A DNA stretch of 64,000 nucleotides from Clusia tigrina (Eukaryota > Arthropoda > Insecta > Diptera > Clusiidae), in assembly GCA_920105625.2 (NCBI GenBank), contig OV050030.1, positions 351,602,425 to 351,666,424 of the forward strand, written 5' to 3'. Shown one piece after another: positions 23,171 through 35,571 of the stretch. The translations under genes were made by a program, and so were the position numbers. The notes under the pieces are model-generated. The model saw nothing but the letters and a program-made list of their open reading frames with translations, was not told where the DNA came from and did no database searches. Each line of letters opens with the position of its first letter. Position 1 is the stretch's first letter.

Positions 23171-24924
23171 GGATTACTCATCATACCAATTGTCATGGGA
23201 GGTCCAATAAAATTTTCGCAGATTGCTAACACCAAATTCAATACGGATACGGTATTTACTTCGAAGGAATAGGTTCAGCACATTTCGAGAGCTCAGAATG
23301 GAAACTTGTAGTGTACTACGAACTAGAGTCATACTGGGCAGAACTTACGACTTTATCCAAGGGCAGCAGTAGTTTACGACAGTTATGTCAGAAGCTGCCA
23401 CCATTTACTTGTCATGATACTCTTGTGAACTTCGAGCATGTTGAAGCTGAATTACAAATGGATAACAAGATATTGTTTCCCCATCGATCTAAAAGAGGTG
23501 CTGTGGATATAGTGGGAAATATTGCAAACTCATTGTTTGGTGTTTTGGACTCAGAATATGCAGAATCGATGTCAAAAACCATTCAGCAAGTGAAAGAAAA
23601 TGAAGGCCATCTATTAATCCTGCTCAACAACCAAACATCAGTGATTGATTCTACTATCAACGTGATCAAACAAGATCAAATAGAAGTCAAACGAAAACTC
23701 GATAATCTTGACAACCAAATCAATGACATAATGAAAACCTTAAATCACATTGAAGGAGAAAAGTTTCAAGCCAAGCTGACTCATTATTTCATCAGTCTGA
23801 CCCTCCAACTCATTATGATAACATCTCACTTGGCAAGAATCCAATCATCAATATTGAATGTTATGACAGATACACACCATAACAAAATCAGCCCATTATT
23901 GCTATCACCAACTCAACTACAAGAAGAAATTCTCAAGATAAAAACTCATCTTTCAACATCCCTCCAAATACCAGTGAATCAAGAGGACTCACTGCAACTG
24001 TACAAATTAATGAAGGTAGAAGGCGGTTTAACAAAGAAGCATGCCATTTTTAGAATCTCATTGCCATTAATTGCAGAGGAAAGATTCGAACTGTATCGGA
24101 TGGTACCAATTCCTAACATAATAAATGGCACAATGACTACAATAGAATCTTGTAACATATTTCTAGCCATAAACGCGCACAGAGATCAATACGTTGTCAT
24201 GAGTTTAGCTGATTTGGAGGCTTGTACAGTGATGAAGCTATATACATACTTATGCGCCAACACCCAATTGATACACAACAGAGGGTCTGAAGTATGTTCA
24301 TGTGGAGTTAAACTGTTTGCCAATGATACTCAACGGGATTGCATCCACCATGAAGGTCAAGACAATTCAACCTGGATTCAAATGGATCATAAGAACGAGT
24401 GGATCTACGCCTTGAATTTTGCCACTCGCTTGAGTGCTGTATGTGATGGTGAAACCTTGCAATTAACATTAGAAGGATCGGGAATGCTGAAGCTACAACC
24501 ATCTTGTGTTCTGAAACACAGTTTTAGCACAATTCACGGCTATAAAACTCTCTCAAGCTCAGTACAAACCTCATATGTCAGCTTGGCCAATGCTACTGAC
24601 ATTCTCAAAATGGATCAAGGCCAGCACCGATCACACTACACGAATAATATTGAACACTACAACATGCAATTATCCAATCTCAGCACCATTCAAGGTCAAT
24701 TATCAGAAAGAATTTGGGAGTTACCGTCCAAAGTCCAAACAATGGGTGTTCACCTTTCTGCAGTCGGGTATTTAGCGCTTATCCTATCGGTTGGTGTAAT
24801 TATGTATTCAATCTGGAAGATCCAATCAAAAAAGCATAAATGTGATGTCACTCTACCGCAGCCATTACCGCGGAATAGGATGCAAGAACCAGAAGACGAA
24901 ACAAAATTTGATACAACTTTTTAA
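23150..24924 (+). pseudogene. env: Envelope glycoprotein gene of BEL 1 (baculovirus F / errantivirus Env-like)
   Basis: A membrane fusion protein that would sit in a viral or cell membrane. A hydrophobic leader (TTVLLGLLIIPIVMGG, ~23155-23200) lies in the preceding frame. A one-base shift near 23240-23270 leads to the main frame, open 23311-24924 (537 codons). A furin-type site RSKR ends at 23496, followed at once by a Gly-rich hydrophobic segment ending LFGVLD, the layout of insect F-like fusion proteins. A heptad-rich helix follows (~23560-23760), then N-glycosylation sites, a Cys-rich region (CSCGVKLF), and a C-terminal membrane span (~24750-24820) with a 35-residue cytoplasmic tail. The 3' LTR begins 30 bp after the stop. 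Apart from the shift at the leader it looks undamaged, in contrast to gag-pol. Confidence 0.85.
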
Positions 24925-24954
24925 GGTTGTTGACGCAGTCAACGTGCGGGAGAA

Positions 24955-25463
24955 TGTACGAATTCATATAAATATCAATCGCACAACCTTCAACTGTATA
25001 TTTCCATGTATCCGTACGTTTGTACCCACAACAACAACAAGGAATATGCAGTCTGCGCGTGCAGTAGCATTGTGGCTCAAATGACACCTGCAAAATAATT
25101 AGGTGCATTCCCAAAAATGCAACATAAGCATTTGGGTGGCATTGAAACGTATGTTCATTGAACTTGCACATGCTGCTATGCGCTGCTGTTATATTCTGCT
25201 GATATTTACTTTTAGTACATATTAATTATTATGGATGATGTTAGCAATAAGTTATTATTTAAGACGATGAATTTCAAGAAACAAATCACTCTTTGATTCT
25301 TTAGCAACAAGAAAACTGAGTCTTTTATTTTCAGCGACGGATTGTTCAGGTTCAAGTGCTTGAACAATCAAATTTTTATTCCTAGTCTCATATTGGTTCA
25401 AGTACCTGTATGAGACGTCAGTAAGGAATACTATCACAACAGTCAAACGAGGCTGTATTTACA
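24955..25463 (+). repeat. 3' LTR of BEL 1
   Basis: 509-bp direct repeat of 15117-15625, preceded by the purine-rich GCGGGAGAA. Confidence 0.93.
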
Positions 25464-25520
25464 TATTACACAATTTTTAGAGCAATACGTTTGAGTCTAT
25501 TTTATTTAACTAATTGTTAG
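25464..25520 (+). repeat. Gypsy LTR tail remnant
   Basis: Matches the end of the element C LTR (14866-14922): cgtttgagtctattttattt and aactaattgttagta. BEL 1 therefore lies between two pieces of gypsy A/C-type LTR. A short TA tract follows (25521-25552). Confidence 0.7.
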
Positions 25521-25552
<32 letters not shown>

Positions 25553-25580
25553 TGAGTAAGTCGATAGTCGTCAATTCTAT

Positions 25581-26321
<741 letters not shown>

Positions 26322-26859
26322 CCGGTCCTTATTTCTTTTTTTTCGAATTCGTATGACGGCAAGCGCTAAAACCATTTTATTTGATCCTAAAAATACACAA
26401 AAAAAATTTGAGCTTGATTGGACAATTTTTAGCCGTGCCCCCGCCAACAATTGTTTGTCAATCGTTACTATTGTTCTCTCATTCGGAATAGCATTATCTT
26501 AGAGCTGTCAAACTAGTGTTTGGTAACCAAAGTTCAAAATCGATTATCGACTAATCGATCAACTATTTAGTTTTCGGTTTTTTAATCGATTAATCCGGCA
26601 TGAAAGTGGATTATATTCGATTAATCGATTATTTGTCTTACAATAAAAGCCACATGTGATTTTTGCCTCAAAACATGTTAAACGTGTTAAACACCTTTAG
26701 TGGCAACACGGCCTAATTTCTTTCTTTCTCACAGTAAAAATGAGAAAAAGCACAGTGTTGTACTTCAATAGTAGTTAAAGATAAATGGCAGTCTCATTCC
26801 ATTGGGATGGTACAATGTTACCAGAAATTAGTGGCAGGGAAAAAGTTGATCGCTTGCCA

Positions 26860-28297
26860 ATCATAGTCTCATCTCAAGGTATCGATAAACTACTTGGCAT
26901 TCCAAAGTGAAAATCTTCGAGTGGAAAAGAAATATCAGATCCCGTGTTTAATTCAATAAAAGAATATGAAATGCTTGATCTAGTGGAAATTATCTGCTTC
27001 GACACAACTGCTCATAATACAGGAGTACAAAACGGTGCTGCTGCTCTGCTTGAAGGAAAACTAGGTCGCAATTTATTATATTTTCCCTGCCGACACCATA
27101 TTTACGAGTTGTTGATCCGTAAAGTGTTTGAAATTAGAGTGGCTACTATAGCCTCCCAGAAGTGCTAATTTTTAATCGCTTTAGCAAATACTGGATTAAT
27201 ATTGACAAACTAAATTATAAGAGTTGTTTAGAAGATGAACACATTATTACAGTATTGACTGCTGAAGAACGTGGAACAATTTTAAATTACTGTCTAGAAA
27301 ACTTAAAACAAGCTCATAGCAGACGCGACTACAAATAATTATTACAATTAGTTGTCAGTTTTCTTGGTGGTACGGTGCCGAATTTTAACACCTTTCGTAT
27401 ACCTGGTGCAACTTCTCATGCTCGATGGATGTCAAAATCTATTTATGCACTTAAAATGTATTTGTTTCGTAATGAATTCAATATGACCAAACAAGAGCTA
27501 AACGGTATACGTAGTGTCTGTCTGTTTATAGTTCGTATTTATGTAAAAGCCTGGTTTGGATGCACTAAAGCAATTGAAGCACCAAATCAAGACCTAAATT
27601 TAATTAAAAATATTATAGCTTATCCTGAAAGGGATATAGCTCTTGCTTTGCTACAAAAAATAAGCAATCATTTGTGGTATTTGTCGGAAGAAGTAGTCGG
27701 TCTTTCATTCTTCGATCCTAATGTAGGTGTTGCAATTAAAAAAAAATGGTTCAGGCAATTAATGTTAATGATTATGTCTTTTAGTTTATGATTATGTCTT
27801 TTAGTTATGATTATGTCTTTTAGTTTATGATTATGTCTTTTAGTTAACTTTGTTAGCATAAGTATAGTTTTATTGTGTCAAATGTCATAGAATTAATAAT
27901 AATAATAATAATAATAATAATTAATGTTAAAGCAAATACAGAAAAATGCAAGCGAATAATAACTAATCCAACAAATATCGACACATTTGCACAAAAAGAT
28001 TTAAGCGATTTTGTAAATTCCAATACACACGCGTTCTTTGGTCGCTTAGAAATTTCAAAAGAGTTTTTGCAAGTCGATCCGTCGGATTGGAATGAAAGAT
28101 TTGACTACGCTCAGGGATCACAAATTTGTAAAAACTTATCTGTAGTGAATGATGCAGCTGAAAGAGGCGCCAAATTCATTACAGATTATAATAATAAATT
28201 AACCCACAATGAAGAGGAGAAACAATTCCTTTTTCAAGTGGTTAAAGAATATAACATGAATTATCCCACATTTAAAAAGACTTCACTATTAAATTAA
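26860..28297 (+). pseudogene. Transposase-like protein remnant of the TIR element
   Basis: Three open pieces read in order. 26944-27168 has CFDTTAHNTGVQNGAAALLE and the motif FPCRHHIYELL. 27375-27791 has RIPGATSHARWMSKSIYALK. 27875-28297 has NDAAERGAKFITDYN near its end. These motifs resemble a widespread but poorly characterised invertebrate family with an RNase-H-fold transposase look (Asp in the first block, a Cys/His motif, and a late Glu in the AERG block). I infer a DDE-type enzyme but cannot place it in hAT, P or another superfamily. Stops and a repeat expansion (27767-27925) disrupt the frame. Confidence 0.6.
27767..27925. repeat. Minisatellite and (AAT)n inside the transposase remnant
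   Basis: Four copies of a ~18-20-bp unit, GATTATGTCTTTTAGTTTAT (one copy shorter), at 27767-27846, then (AAT)n at 27894-27922. The unit starts as part of the coding sequence (IMSFSL), so the expansion arose within the gene and split it. Confidence 0.9.
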
Positions 28298-28564
28298 AAT
28301 AATATTAATGTTAATATGAGTATGTAATTAATAAAAATATTTCAGTTTATTCTTCATTTTCAAATAAATGTAAATAAAATAAAACTATATATATTTTTTT
28401 CCATTATTTCTCATAATAAAAAAAAGGTACTTGGGGCACGGCTAAAAATTATCCAATCGTTGTCAAATTTTTTTTTATGCTTTTTGAGACTAAAACGAAT
28501 ATTTTTAGCGCTTGCCGTAACATATATTCGAGAAAATAAATTTGTCCATATAAATAAGGACCGG

Positions 28565-28738
<174 letters not shown>

Positions 28739-28822
28739 TATCATATGCGTATTGTGAATGACATTACCTGCTAGTCCTATTTATATCCAGCATGCCACCT
28801 CAAATCCTCAGATAGGTAATAT

Positions 28823-29056
28823 GTGTATGGTGCTATTATGCAAAAACATAGTTCTGGTCAAGCAACCTACGCAAGTGTTCTGCAGGGTAACGTACGGCAA
28901 GTTAACAATAACAATGCATCTAATAGTGGAGTAGAAGCCATGATCATATATCTTACTCAGTGTATGACTCAATTCATGTCTACAGTGCAAAATATGCTAC
29001 AAGATTTAATTAAAGCTCAAAATCAGATGATCCAAACTCTTGTAAATAAAAAATGA
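28823..29056 (+). pseudogene. ORF1 C-terminal fragment, arm 1
   Basis: Last 77 codons of the jockey-like ORF1 (MYGAIMQKHSSGQATYASVL onward), a Gln/Asn-rich tail. Its stop overlaps the ORF2 start as ATGA at 29053-29056, the usual jockey arrangement for coupled translation. The matching complete ORF1 is on the minus strand at 36950-38514. Confidence 0.8.
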
Positions 29057-30044
29057 GCTTGTTAAAAATAAGTTTATGGAACGCAAACGGTGTTAACCAG
29101 CATAAACTAGCCCTTAATAAGTTTCTACATGACCACAAAATTTATGCTATGCTTTTGTCTGAAGCACATCTCACAAACAAATCCAACTTTCATCTCCCAG
29201 GTTTCAAATTTTATAACACAAATCATCCTGATGGTAAGGCACATGGCGGTACGGCTATTATAATCAGAAATCGGCTTAAGCAACATCTTACGCAATCGCA
29301 TTCGATGCAATGCATGCAAGCTACATCAGTATCTATTAAAAATCGTGGCAAAGACCTGACGCTTTCAGCTATATACTGCCCACCCCGTTTTACTGTAACA
29401 GAAACTCAATTTAAAGAACTTTTTGATTCCTTTGGTGATAGATTTCTAGCTGGCGGTGATTATAATGCGAAACATAAACAATGGGGCTCTCGCCTAATTA
29501 ATCCAAAAGGCCGACAATTGTACAATGCAATAACTAACAGACATAGTAAATTCGATTTTGTCTCACCAGGACAGCCCACTTATTGGCCAACAGACCCAAA
29601 GAAAATTCCTGATCTTATTGATTTTGCTATTTCTAAAAATATAGATTGGTCTTTAGTATCAGCGGAACCCTGTGTCGATTTGTACTCTGATCACTCGCCT
29701 GTAATAATCAACCTTTATGAACAACCAGAATATACAAGCCCACAGTTTCGCCTAGGGACCAACCAAACCGATTGGTTAAAATACAAAAAGTATATTAGTA
29801 GTCATATCTCTACAAGAGTTGAGGTAAAACATGCAGATGATATAGATAATAATATTGATATTTTAAACTCCATGCTAGCGATTGCAGCCGTAGTGGCAAC
29901 GCCAAAAAATACTTCTAGAAAGTGCAAGTATGTCTGTACAAATAGCCAAATTGAAAAACTTGTAGCACAGAAACGACGGCTGCGCCGAGAATGGCAGAAA
30001 CATCGCTCACCCAACTCTAAATACAATCTTAAAGCAGCCGAAAG
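29053..30044 (+). pseudogene. ORF2 endonuclease domain, arm 1
   Basis: APE-type endonuclease at the ORF2 start: LWNANGVNQHK (Asn), LLSEAHLTNKS (catalytic Glu), AIYCPPRF, GGDYNAKHKQWGS (Asp/Asn) and YSDHSPVI (Asp-His). All active-site residues I can identify are present. The frame is open until the first nested insert at ~30045, which replaces the following codons. Compared with arm 2, a patch at 29130-29330 holds most of the substitutions (for example SEAHLT here versus SETHLT in arm 2). Confidence 0.9.
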
Positions 30045-30434
30045 GGCGCTTATTTATTTATTTTATTTATTTATCTCTACAAATTGATCTTAGGACATTA
30101 AGGTAATAAACTTTTTAAGATGTCCTAACGACATGAAGTATATATATATTTTCAATAATTAACTTAACTGGAACAATTCATTCCAAGGTAAAATGAAATA
30201 TAAATTATAAAAGAAATTGATTTACACAAATAAAATTATAAAGTTTTAAAATTATAAAATTATATAAGTGGATGATTTAAACTAAATTAAATTAAAATTA
30301 AATATTGTTAAACGTACTCTCCGTTCTTTAAATATTAAATTAAAAAATATAACAACAAAACAATAAACAATAAGATAAATACAGATCACAATTTATGAAT
30401 AAAGCAATGCAGATTGCCCAGAAATTCACCGCGC
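30045..30434 (-). mobile_element. ~390-bp AT-rich insert in arm 1 ORF2
   Basis: Splits ORF2 between the AERA block and the KVKDALTKEED block. The plus strand begins with a TTTATTTATTTTATTTATTT run, like the A-rich tail of a minus-strand, 5'-truncated retroelement. CCGAAAG occurs on both sides (30038-30044, 30435-30441) and may be the target duplication. An alternative is GCGC at the same borders. It contains a short inverted repeat (ttaggacattaa / tttaagatgtcctaa). Family unknown. Confidence 0.65.
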
Positions 30435-30499
30435 CCGAAAGTTAAAGATGCTCTTACAAAGGAGGAGGATAAAAACCTAAAAGAGTACCTGAAGAAGGT

Positions 30500-31125
30500 T
30501 GTAGTGTACCCAAAACACTACAATGCATTTCAACCTACACTGCCTAACGTCCAAGCGTACCGCACATGATAACAATGCAAACTTGGCACAAGCCAAAGCG
30601 GCGGATCAAATGACGCTATGTATAGCGGGCATTTGGTGTGAAGGCCAGAAATGCATTGAACCCAAAAATATGCTGACCACACGCAATTGCAGACCAATGC
30701 ATGTGTGCAGCATATGGGTTAATATTTAAAATATGTATTAGGATAAGTATTGAACAATAAGAATTATGTTTCGATGTACAAAATTAGATGTAATATTTTT
30801 GCTATATAAGGAGCGCTGATTTCTTAAATAAAACAGTTCCGTTTTGGACAGAGACCTCAGCAAATCACATTACTTTTTCTTTGCTCGACGTTCACGCCTC
30901 CAAAATATCAGGGATTCATTTCGGCAAACGAAAGTTTGCCACAACAATTGGCTGGGTTACCATACAGCCCTAATAATTAAATATGGTAAATGTCTGTTGA
31001 CACAACAAATTGGGTCGTTAGGATTTTTCTATTATTATTTCATATATATAGATATCAACAAAGGACACAGCCAAAAATGACAAGCGATCTGACTGTCGAA
31101 ACGTCAATCCTACGACGACCACAAC
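30500..31125 (+). mobile_element. 626-bp solo LTR in arm 1
   Basis: Starts TGTAGTGTACCC and ends CACAACA, flanked by a perfect 5-bp duplication AAGGT (30495-30499, 31126-31130). Removing it with one duplication rejoins the jockey coding frame (KK then VTPNS). It contains a TATA box (TATATAAG, 30803-30810) and an AATAAA at 30825-30830. No internal retrotransposon genes are present, so it is the product of LTR-LTR recombination. No other copy in the window apart from its twin in arm 2. Orientation follows the TATA/AATAAA order. Confidence 0.88.
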
Positions 31126-32732
31126 AAGGTAACCCCAAATTCTACCGAAAGGTATTCCCTTTGGAAGGCATCGAAAAACTTTAAGCCTAATGGAAGGTGT
31201 AAAACCTCTAAGAAACCCGTACGGGGCGTGGGCTCAAAGCGATCAAGAAAAAGCACTCTGTTTTGCATAACATCTATGCAACGTGTTCCAGCCGAATATG
31301 GCTACAAACTCCTTTGCATTGCCTGCCTTACCTTGCAGTACTGAGATTGCTCAGCCTATTAAAATTTCCCTTCCAGAAATAGCCAAACAAATTAAACAAC
31401 TGAATCCAAAAAAATCACCTGGATTCGATAATATTACCCCGAAAATGCTAAAACAGTTACCAGATTCTGCATCAGCATTTCTCTGTAAGCTTTTTAACGC
31501 AATTTTGGGCATCGGTTACTATCCGAATGCATGGAAGAAGTCTCAGATATGTATGATAGTTAAACCTGGAAAAGACGCAACGCTACCGTCATCATATAGA
31601 CCTATCAGCCTGTTGCCTTGCCTTTCCAAATTGTTTGAGAAACTACTATTAAATAAACTATCTGCTTTTCTTCATGAACATATCGTAATACCATAACACC
31701 AATTCGGTTATCGCGAAAAGCACAGCACTATTGAATCGAATTTCAAATGAAATAAGAAAAGCATTTGAACTTGGGGAGTTTTGCTCTGCAATATTCCTTG
31801 ACGTGGCTCAAGCATTTGATAAGGTATGGCATCAAGGACTGATGTACAAAATCAAAAAGTCTCTCCCAAAAAGCTATCATAAATTTCTTGAGTCTTACTT
31901 ATCCAATAGACGTTTCAGGGTAAAAGTAAACGAATTCATTTCGGAAGATTTTCCAATTTTAGCCGTTGTGCCCCAAGGTAGTGTTCTAGGCCCTACATTA
32001 TATGTAATATTCACATCTGATACTCTTATAAGTGAAAGCACGCTAATTTGAACATTTGCGGATGATAACGCCATACTCAGTTGCAATAAATGTTCGATAA
32101 AGGCGTCGAGAGCTCTACAAAAGCACTTAGTTAGGGTAGAAGAATGGTTAGGAATGTGGCGTATAAAGGTCAATGAGCAAAAAAGCAAACACGTAACATT
32201 CTCTTTGAGGCCTGGTACGTGTCCAGCCATTCGGCTCAATAATATTGAGATTCCACAAGCTAATGAAGTCACCTATCTCGGCATTCATTTAGACAGGCGC
32301 TTAACTTGGCGTACGCACATTTCAACTAAAATTTTAAATATGAAGTTGAAGGTCGGCAAGCTGCATTGGCTAATAAACCACAAATCTACCTTAAGCCTAA
32401 AATACAAAATCCTCCTATACAATGCAGTTATTAAGCTGATATGGTTGTACGGGATTCAACTGTGGGGTAATGCATCCGCTTCTAACATTGCCACAATTCA
32501 AAGGTTTCAGTCGAAGATACTTAGGTTAATAACAGGTGCTCCATGGTACATTCGTAACGATAATATTCACAAAGACCTGAAAATACCAACAGTTATCACA
32601 GAAATAAATGCTAGAAAGCAGATATACGAGTACATAGCAAAGCTGGAAAATCACCCGAATCCACTAGCTAAATCCCTCGCAAAACCGATAAGCCGATCAC
32701 GCCTGCAGAGAAGAGACCTTCCGGCCTTTTGA
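31126..32732 (+). pseudogene. ORF2 reverse transcriptase domain, arm 1
   Basis: RT motifs in order: LNPKKSPGFDNITPKML, SSYRPISLLPCLSKLFEKLL, HQFGYREKHSTIE, IFLDVAQAFDKVWHQG (Asp), VPQGSVLGPTLYVIF, and the catalytic FADDNAIL with FADD at 32055-32066. The C-terminal domain is IHLDRRLTWRTHI through APWYIRNDNIHKDL. Lesions: TAA near 31694 (only in arm 1; arm 2 has Gln there), a frameshift near 31735 (both arms) and TGA at 32049-32051 just before FADD (both arms). Inactive. Confidence 0.9.
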
Positions 32733-32882
32733 AGAGCGAAGTAGAACCGAAATTTTGATGGCCAAATACAATTTGGGTTAAAATTATTTTTTAGTGACTA
32801 GTTTTAAGATTTGATATACTTATTGTTAGGCTTAATTTAAGCAATTCAATAAATAATAAATTCTTGTAATAAAAAAGAAAAT

Positions 32883-32883
<1 letters not shown>

Positions 32884-32967
<84 letters not shown>

Positions 32968-33136
32968 AATGTATATATTATTTATAAAAATAATATATAT
33001 TTCTATGATATTATACATCTTCTCTATGAAGTGAATCATATACATATTGTGAATGACATTACCTGCTAGTATTCATATCAGGTAGGAAAAGATAATTTCT
33101 TTTGTAATCTTTCGTAGCTAACTAGATTTTTTTTTT
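32884..33136. repeat. Palindrome spacer with (TA)n and shared 50-bp and 25-bp repeats
   Basis: TA tract 32884-32966, then a 50-bp segment (32965-33013) that is the inverse of 14981-15030. The 25-bp repeat shared with 28751-28775 follows at 33046-33070, then ~55 bp of unique DNA ending in the T-run that is the poly(A) tail of arm 2. Confidence 0.85.
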
Positions 33137-33275
33137 ATTACAAGAATTTATTATTTATTGAATTTGCTTAAATTAAGCCTAACAATAAGTATATCAAATC
33201 TTAAAACTAGTCACTAAAAAATAATTTTAACCCAAATTGTATTTGGCCATCAAAATTTCGGTTCTACTTCGCTCT

Positions 33276-34880
33276 TCAAAAGGCCGGAAGGTCTCTTCTC
33301 TGCAGGCGTGATCGGCTTATCGGTTTTGCGAGGGATTTAGCTAGTGGATTCGGGTGATTTTCCAGCTTTGCTATGTACTCGTATATCTGCTTTCTAGCAT
33401 TTATTTCTGTGATAACTGTTGGTATTTTCAGGTCTTTGTGAATATTATCGTTACGAATGTACCATGGAGCACCTGTTATTAACCTAAGTATCTTCGACTG
33501 AAACCTTTGAATTATGGCAATGTTAGAAGCGGATGCATTACCCCACAGTTGAATCCCGTACAACCATATCAGCTTAATAACTGCATTGTATAGGAGGATT
33601 TTGTATTTTAGGCTTAAGGTAGATTTGTGGTTTATTAGCCAATGCAGCTTGCCGACTTTCAACTTCATATTTAAAATTTTAGTTGAAATGTGCGTACGCC
33701 AAGTTAAGCGCCTGTCTAAATGAATGCCGAGATAGGTGACTTCATTAGCTTGTGGAATCTCAATATTATTGAGCCGAATGGCTGGACACGTACCAGGCCT
33801 CAAAGAGAATGTTACGTGTTTGCTTTTTTGCTCATTGACCTTTATACGCCACATTCCTAACCATTCTTCTACCCTAACTAAGTGCTTTTGTAGAGCTCTC
33901 GACGCCTTTATCGAACATTTATTGCAACTGAGTATGGCGTTATCATCCGCAAATGTTCAAATTAGCGTGCTTTCACTTATAAGAGTATCAGATGTGAATA
34001 TTACATATAATGTAGGGCCTAGAACACTACCTTGGGGCACAACGGCTAAAATTGGAAAATCTTCCGAAATGAATTCGTTTACTTTTACCCTGAAACGTCT
34101 ATTGGATAAGTAAGACTCAAGAAATTTATGATAGCTTTTTGGGAGAGACTTTTTGATTTTGTACATCAGTCCTTGATGCCATACCTTATCAAATGCTTGA
34201 GCCACGTCAAGGAATATTGCAGAGCAAAACTCCCCAAGTTCAAATGCTTTTCTTATTTCATTTGAAATTCGATTCAATAGTGCTGTGCTTTTCGCGATAA
34301 CCGAATTGGTGTTGTGGTATTACGATATGTTCATGAAGAAAAGCAGATAGTTTATTTAATAGTAGTTTCTCAAACAATTTGGAAAGGCAAGGCAACAGGC
34401 TGATAGGTCTATATGATGACGGTAGCGTTGCGTCTTTTCCAGGTTTAGCTATCATACATATCTGACTTCTTCCATGCATTCGGATAGTAACCGATGCCCA
34501 AAATTGCGTTAAAAAGCTTACAGAGAAATGCTGATGCAGAATCTGGTAACTGTTTTAGCATTTTCGGGGTAATATTATCGAATCCAGGTGATTTTTTTGG
34601 ATTCAGTTGTTTAATTTGTTTGGCTATTTCTGGAAAGGAAATTTTAATAGGCTGAGCAATCTCAGTACTGCAAGGTAAGGCAGGCAATGCAAAGGAGTTT
34701 GTAGCCATATTCGGCTGGAACACGTTGCATAGATGTTATGCAAAACAGAGTGCTTTTTCTTGATCGCTTTGAGCCCACGCCCCGTACGGGTTTCTTAGAG
34801 GTTTTACACCTTCCATTAGGCTTAAAGTTTTTCGATGCCTTCCAAAGGGAATACCTTTCGGTAGAATTTGGGGTTACCTT
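33276..34880 (-). pseudogene. ORF2 reverse transcriptase domain, arm 2
   Basis: Mirror of 31126-32732. FADD is at 33942-33953 on the minus strand. It shares the frameshift and the TGA before FADD with arm 1. It differs by a 2-bp deletion near 34463-34467, which breaks the KKSQICMI block of arm 1, and by keeping CAA where arm 1 has a stop. Inactive. Confidence 0.9.
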
Positions 34881-35506
34881 GTTGTGGTCGTCGTAGGATT
34901 GACGTTTCGCCAGTCAGATCGCTTGTCATTTTTGGCTGTGTCCTTTGTTGATATCTATATATATGAAATAATAATAGAAAAATCCTAACGACCCAATTTG
35001 TTGTGTCAACAGACATTTACCATATTTAATTATTAGGGCTGTATGGTAACCCAGCCAATTGTTGTGGCAAACTTTCGTTTGCCGAAATGAATCCCTGATA
35101 TTTTGGAGGCGTGAACGTCGAGCAAAGAAAAAGTAATGTGATTTGCTGAGGTCTCTGTCCAAAACGGAACTGTTTTATTTAAGAAATCAGCGCTCCTTAT
35201 ATAGCAAAAATATTACATCTAATTTTGTACATCGAAACATAATTCTTATTGTTCAATACTTATCCTAATACATATTTTAAATATTAACCCATATGCTGCA
35301 CACATGCATTGGTCTGCAATTGCGTGTGGTCAGCATATTTTTGGGTTCAATGCATTTCTGGCCTTCACACCAAATGCCCGCTATACATAGCGTCATTTGA
35401 TCCGCCGCTTTGGCTTGTGCCAAGTTTGCATTGTTATCATGTGCGGTACGCTTGGACGTTAGGCAGTGTAGGTTGAAATGCATTGTAGTGTTTTGGGTAC
35501 ACTACA
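34881..35506 (-). mobile_element. Solo LTR in arm 2
   Basis: Mirror copy of 30500-31125, with the same AAGGT duplication at both edges and at the identical site in ORF2. One visible substitution lies near its inner end (ctgactggcgaaac here versus ctgactgtcgaaac). Confidence 0.88.
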
Positions 35507-35571
35507 ACCTTCTTCAGGTACTCTTTTAGGTTTTTATCCTCCTCCTTTGTAAGAGCATCTTTAACTTTCGG

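Larger units (their letters stand above)
15117..25463 (+). mobile_element. BEL/Pao LTR retrotransposon with envelope gene (BEL 1)
   Basis: 10.3 kb including an 1.85-kb nested jockey element; ~8.5 kb without it. LTRs are 509 bp each (15117-15625, 24955-25463), beginning TGTACGAATTC and ending TTTACA, with about 11 differences (~2%). The interior has a BEL-type Gag, a DSGS protease, an RT with YVDD, RNase H, an integrase and then a third ORF for a class-I-like fusion envelope. The 15-kb flank is a TA tract, and the two flanks (tatat / tatta) do not give a clean 5-bp duplication. Gag-pol has several stops and shifts; env is nearly intact. Confidence 0.95.
28775..32880 (+). mobile_element. Jockey-like non-LTR element, arm 1, 5'-truncated
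   Basis: Starts inside the C-terminal part of ORF1 and runs through ORF2 to a short A-rich tail (32871-32880). The 25-bp sequence attgtgaatgacattacctg plus ctagt occurs immediately before the 5' edge (28751-28775) and again at 33046-33070, beyond the tail and a TA tract. This may be a displaced target duplication. It carries the two nested inserts listed separately. Confidence 0.9.

Noticed and set aside
15111..25468. A 5-bp target duplication for BEL 1
   Set aside because: Flanks read tatat and tatta; the left flank is a TA microsatellite, so the match is not meaningful.
30523..30729. 68-codon ORF inside the solo LTR (and its twin at 35277-35483)
   Set aside because: Lies within a 626-bp LTR with a clean target duplication, has no recognisable domain, and LTRs of this kind rarely encode protein.
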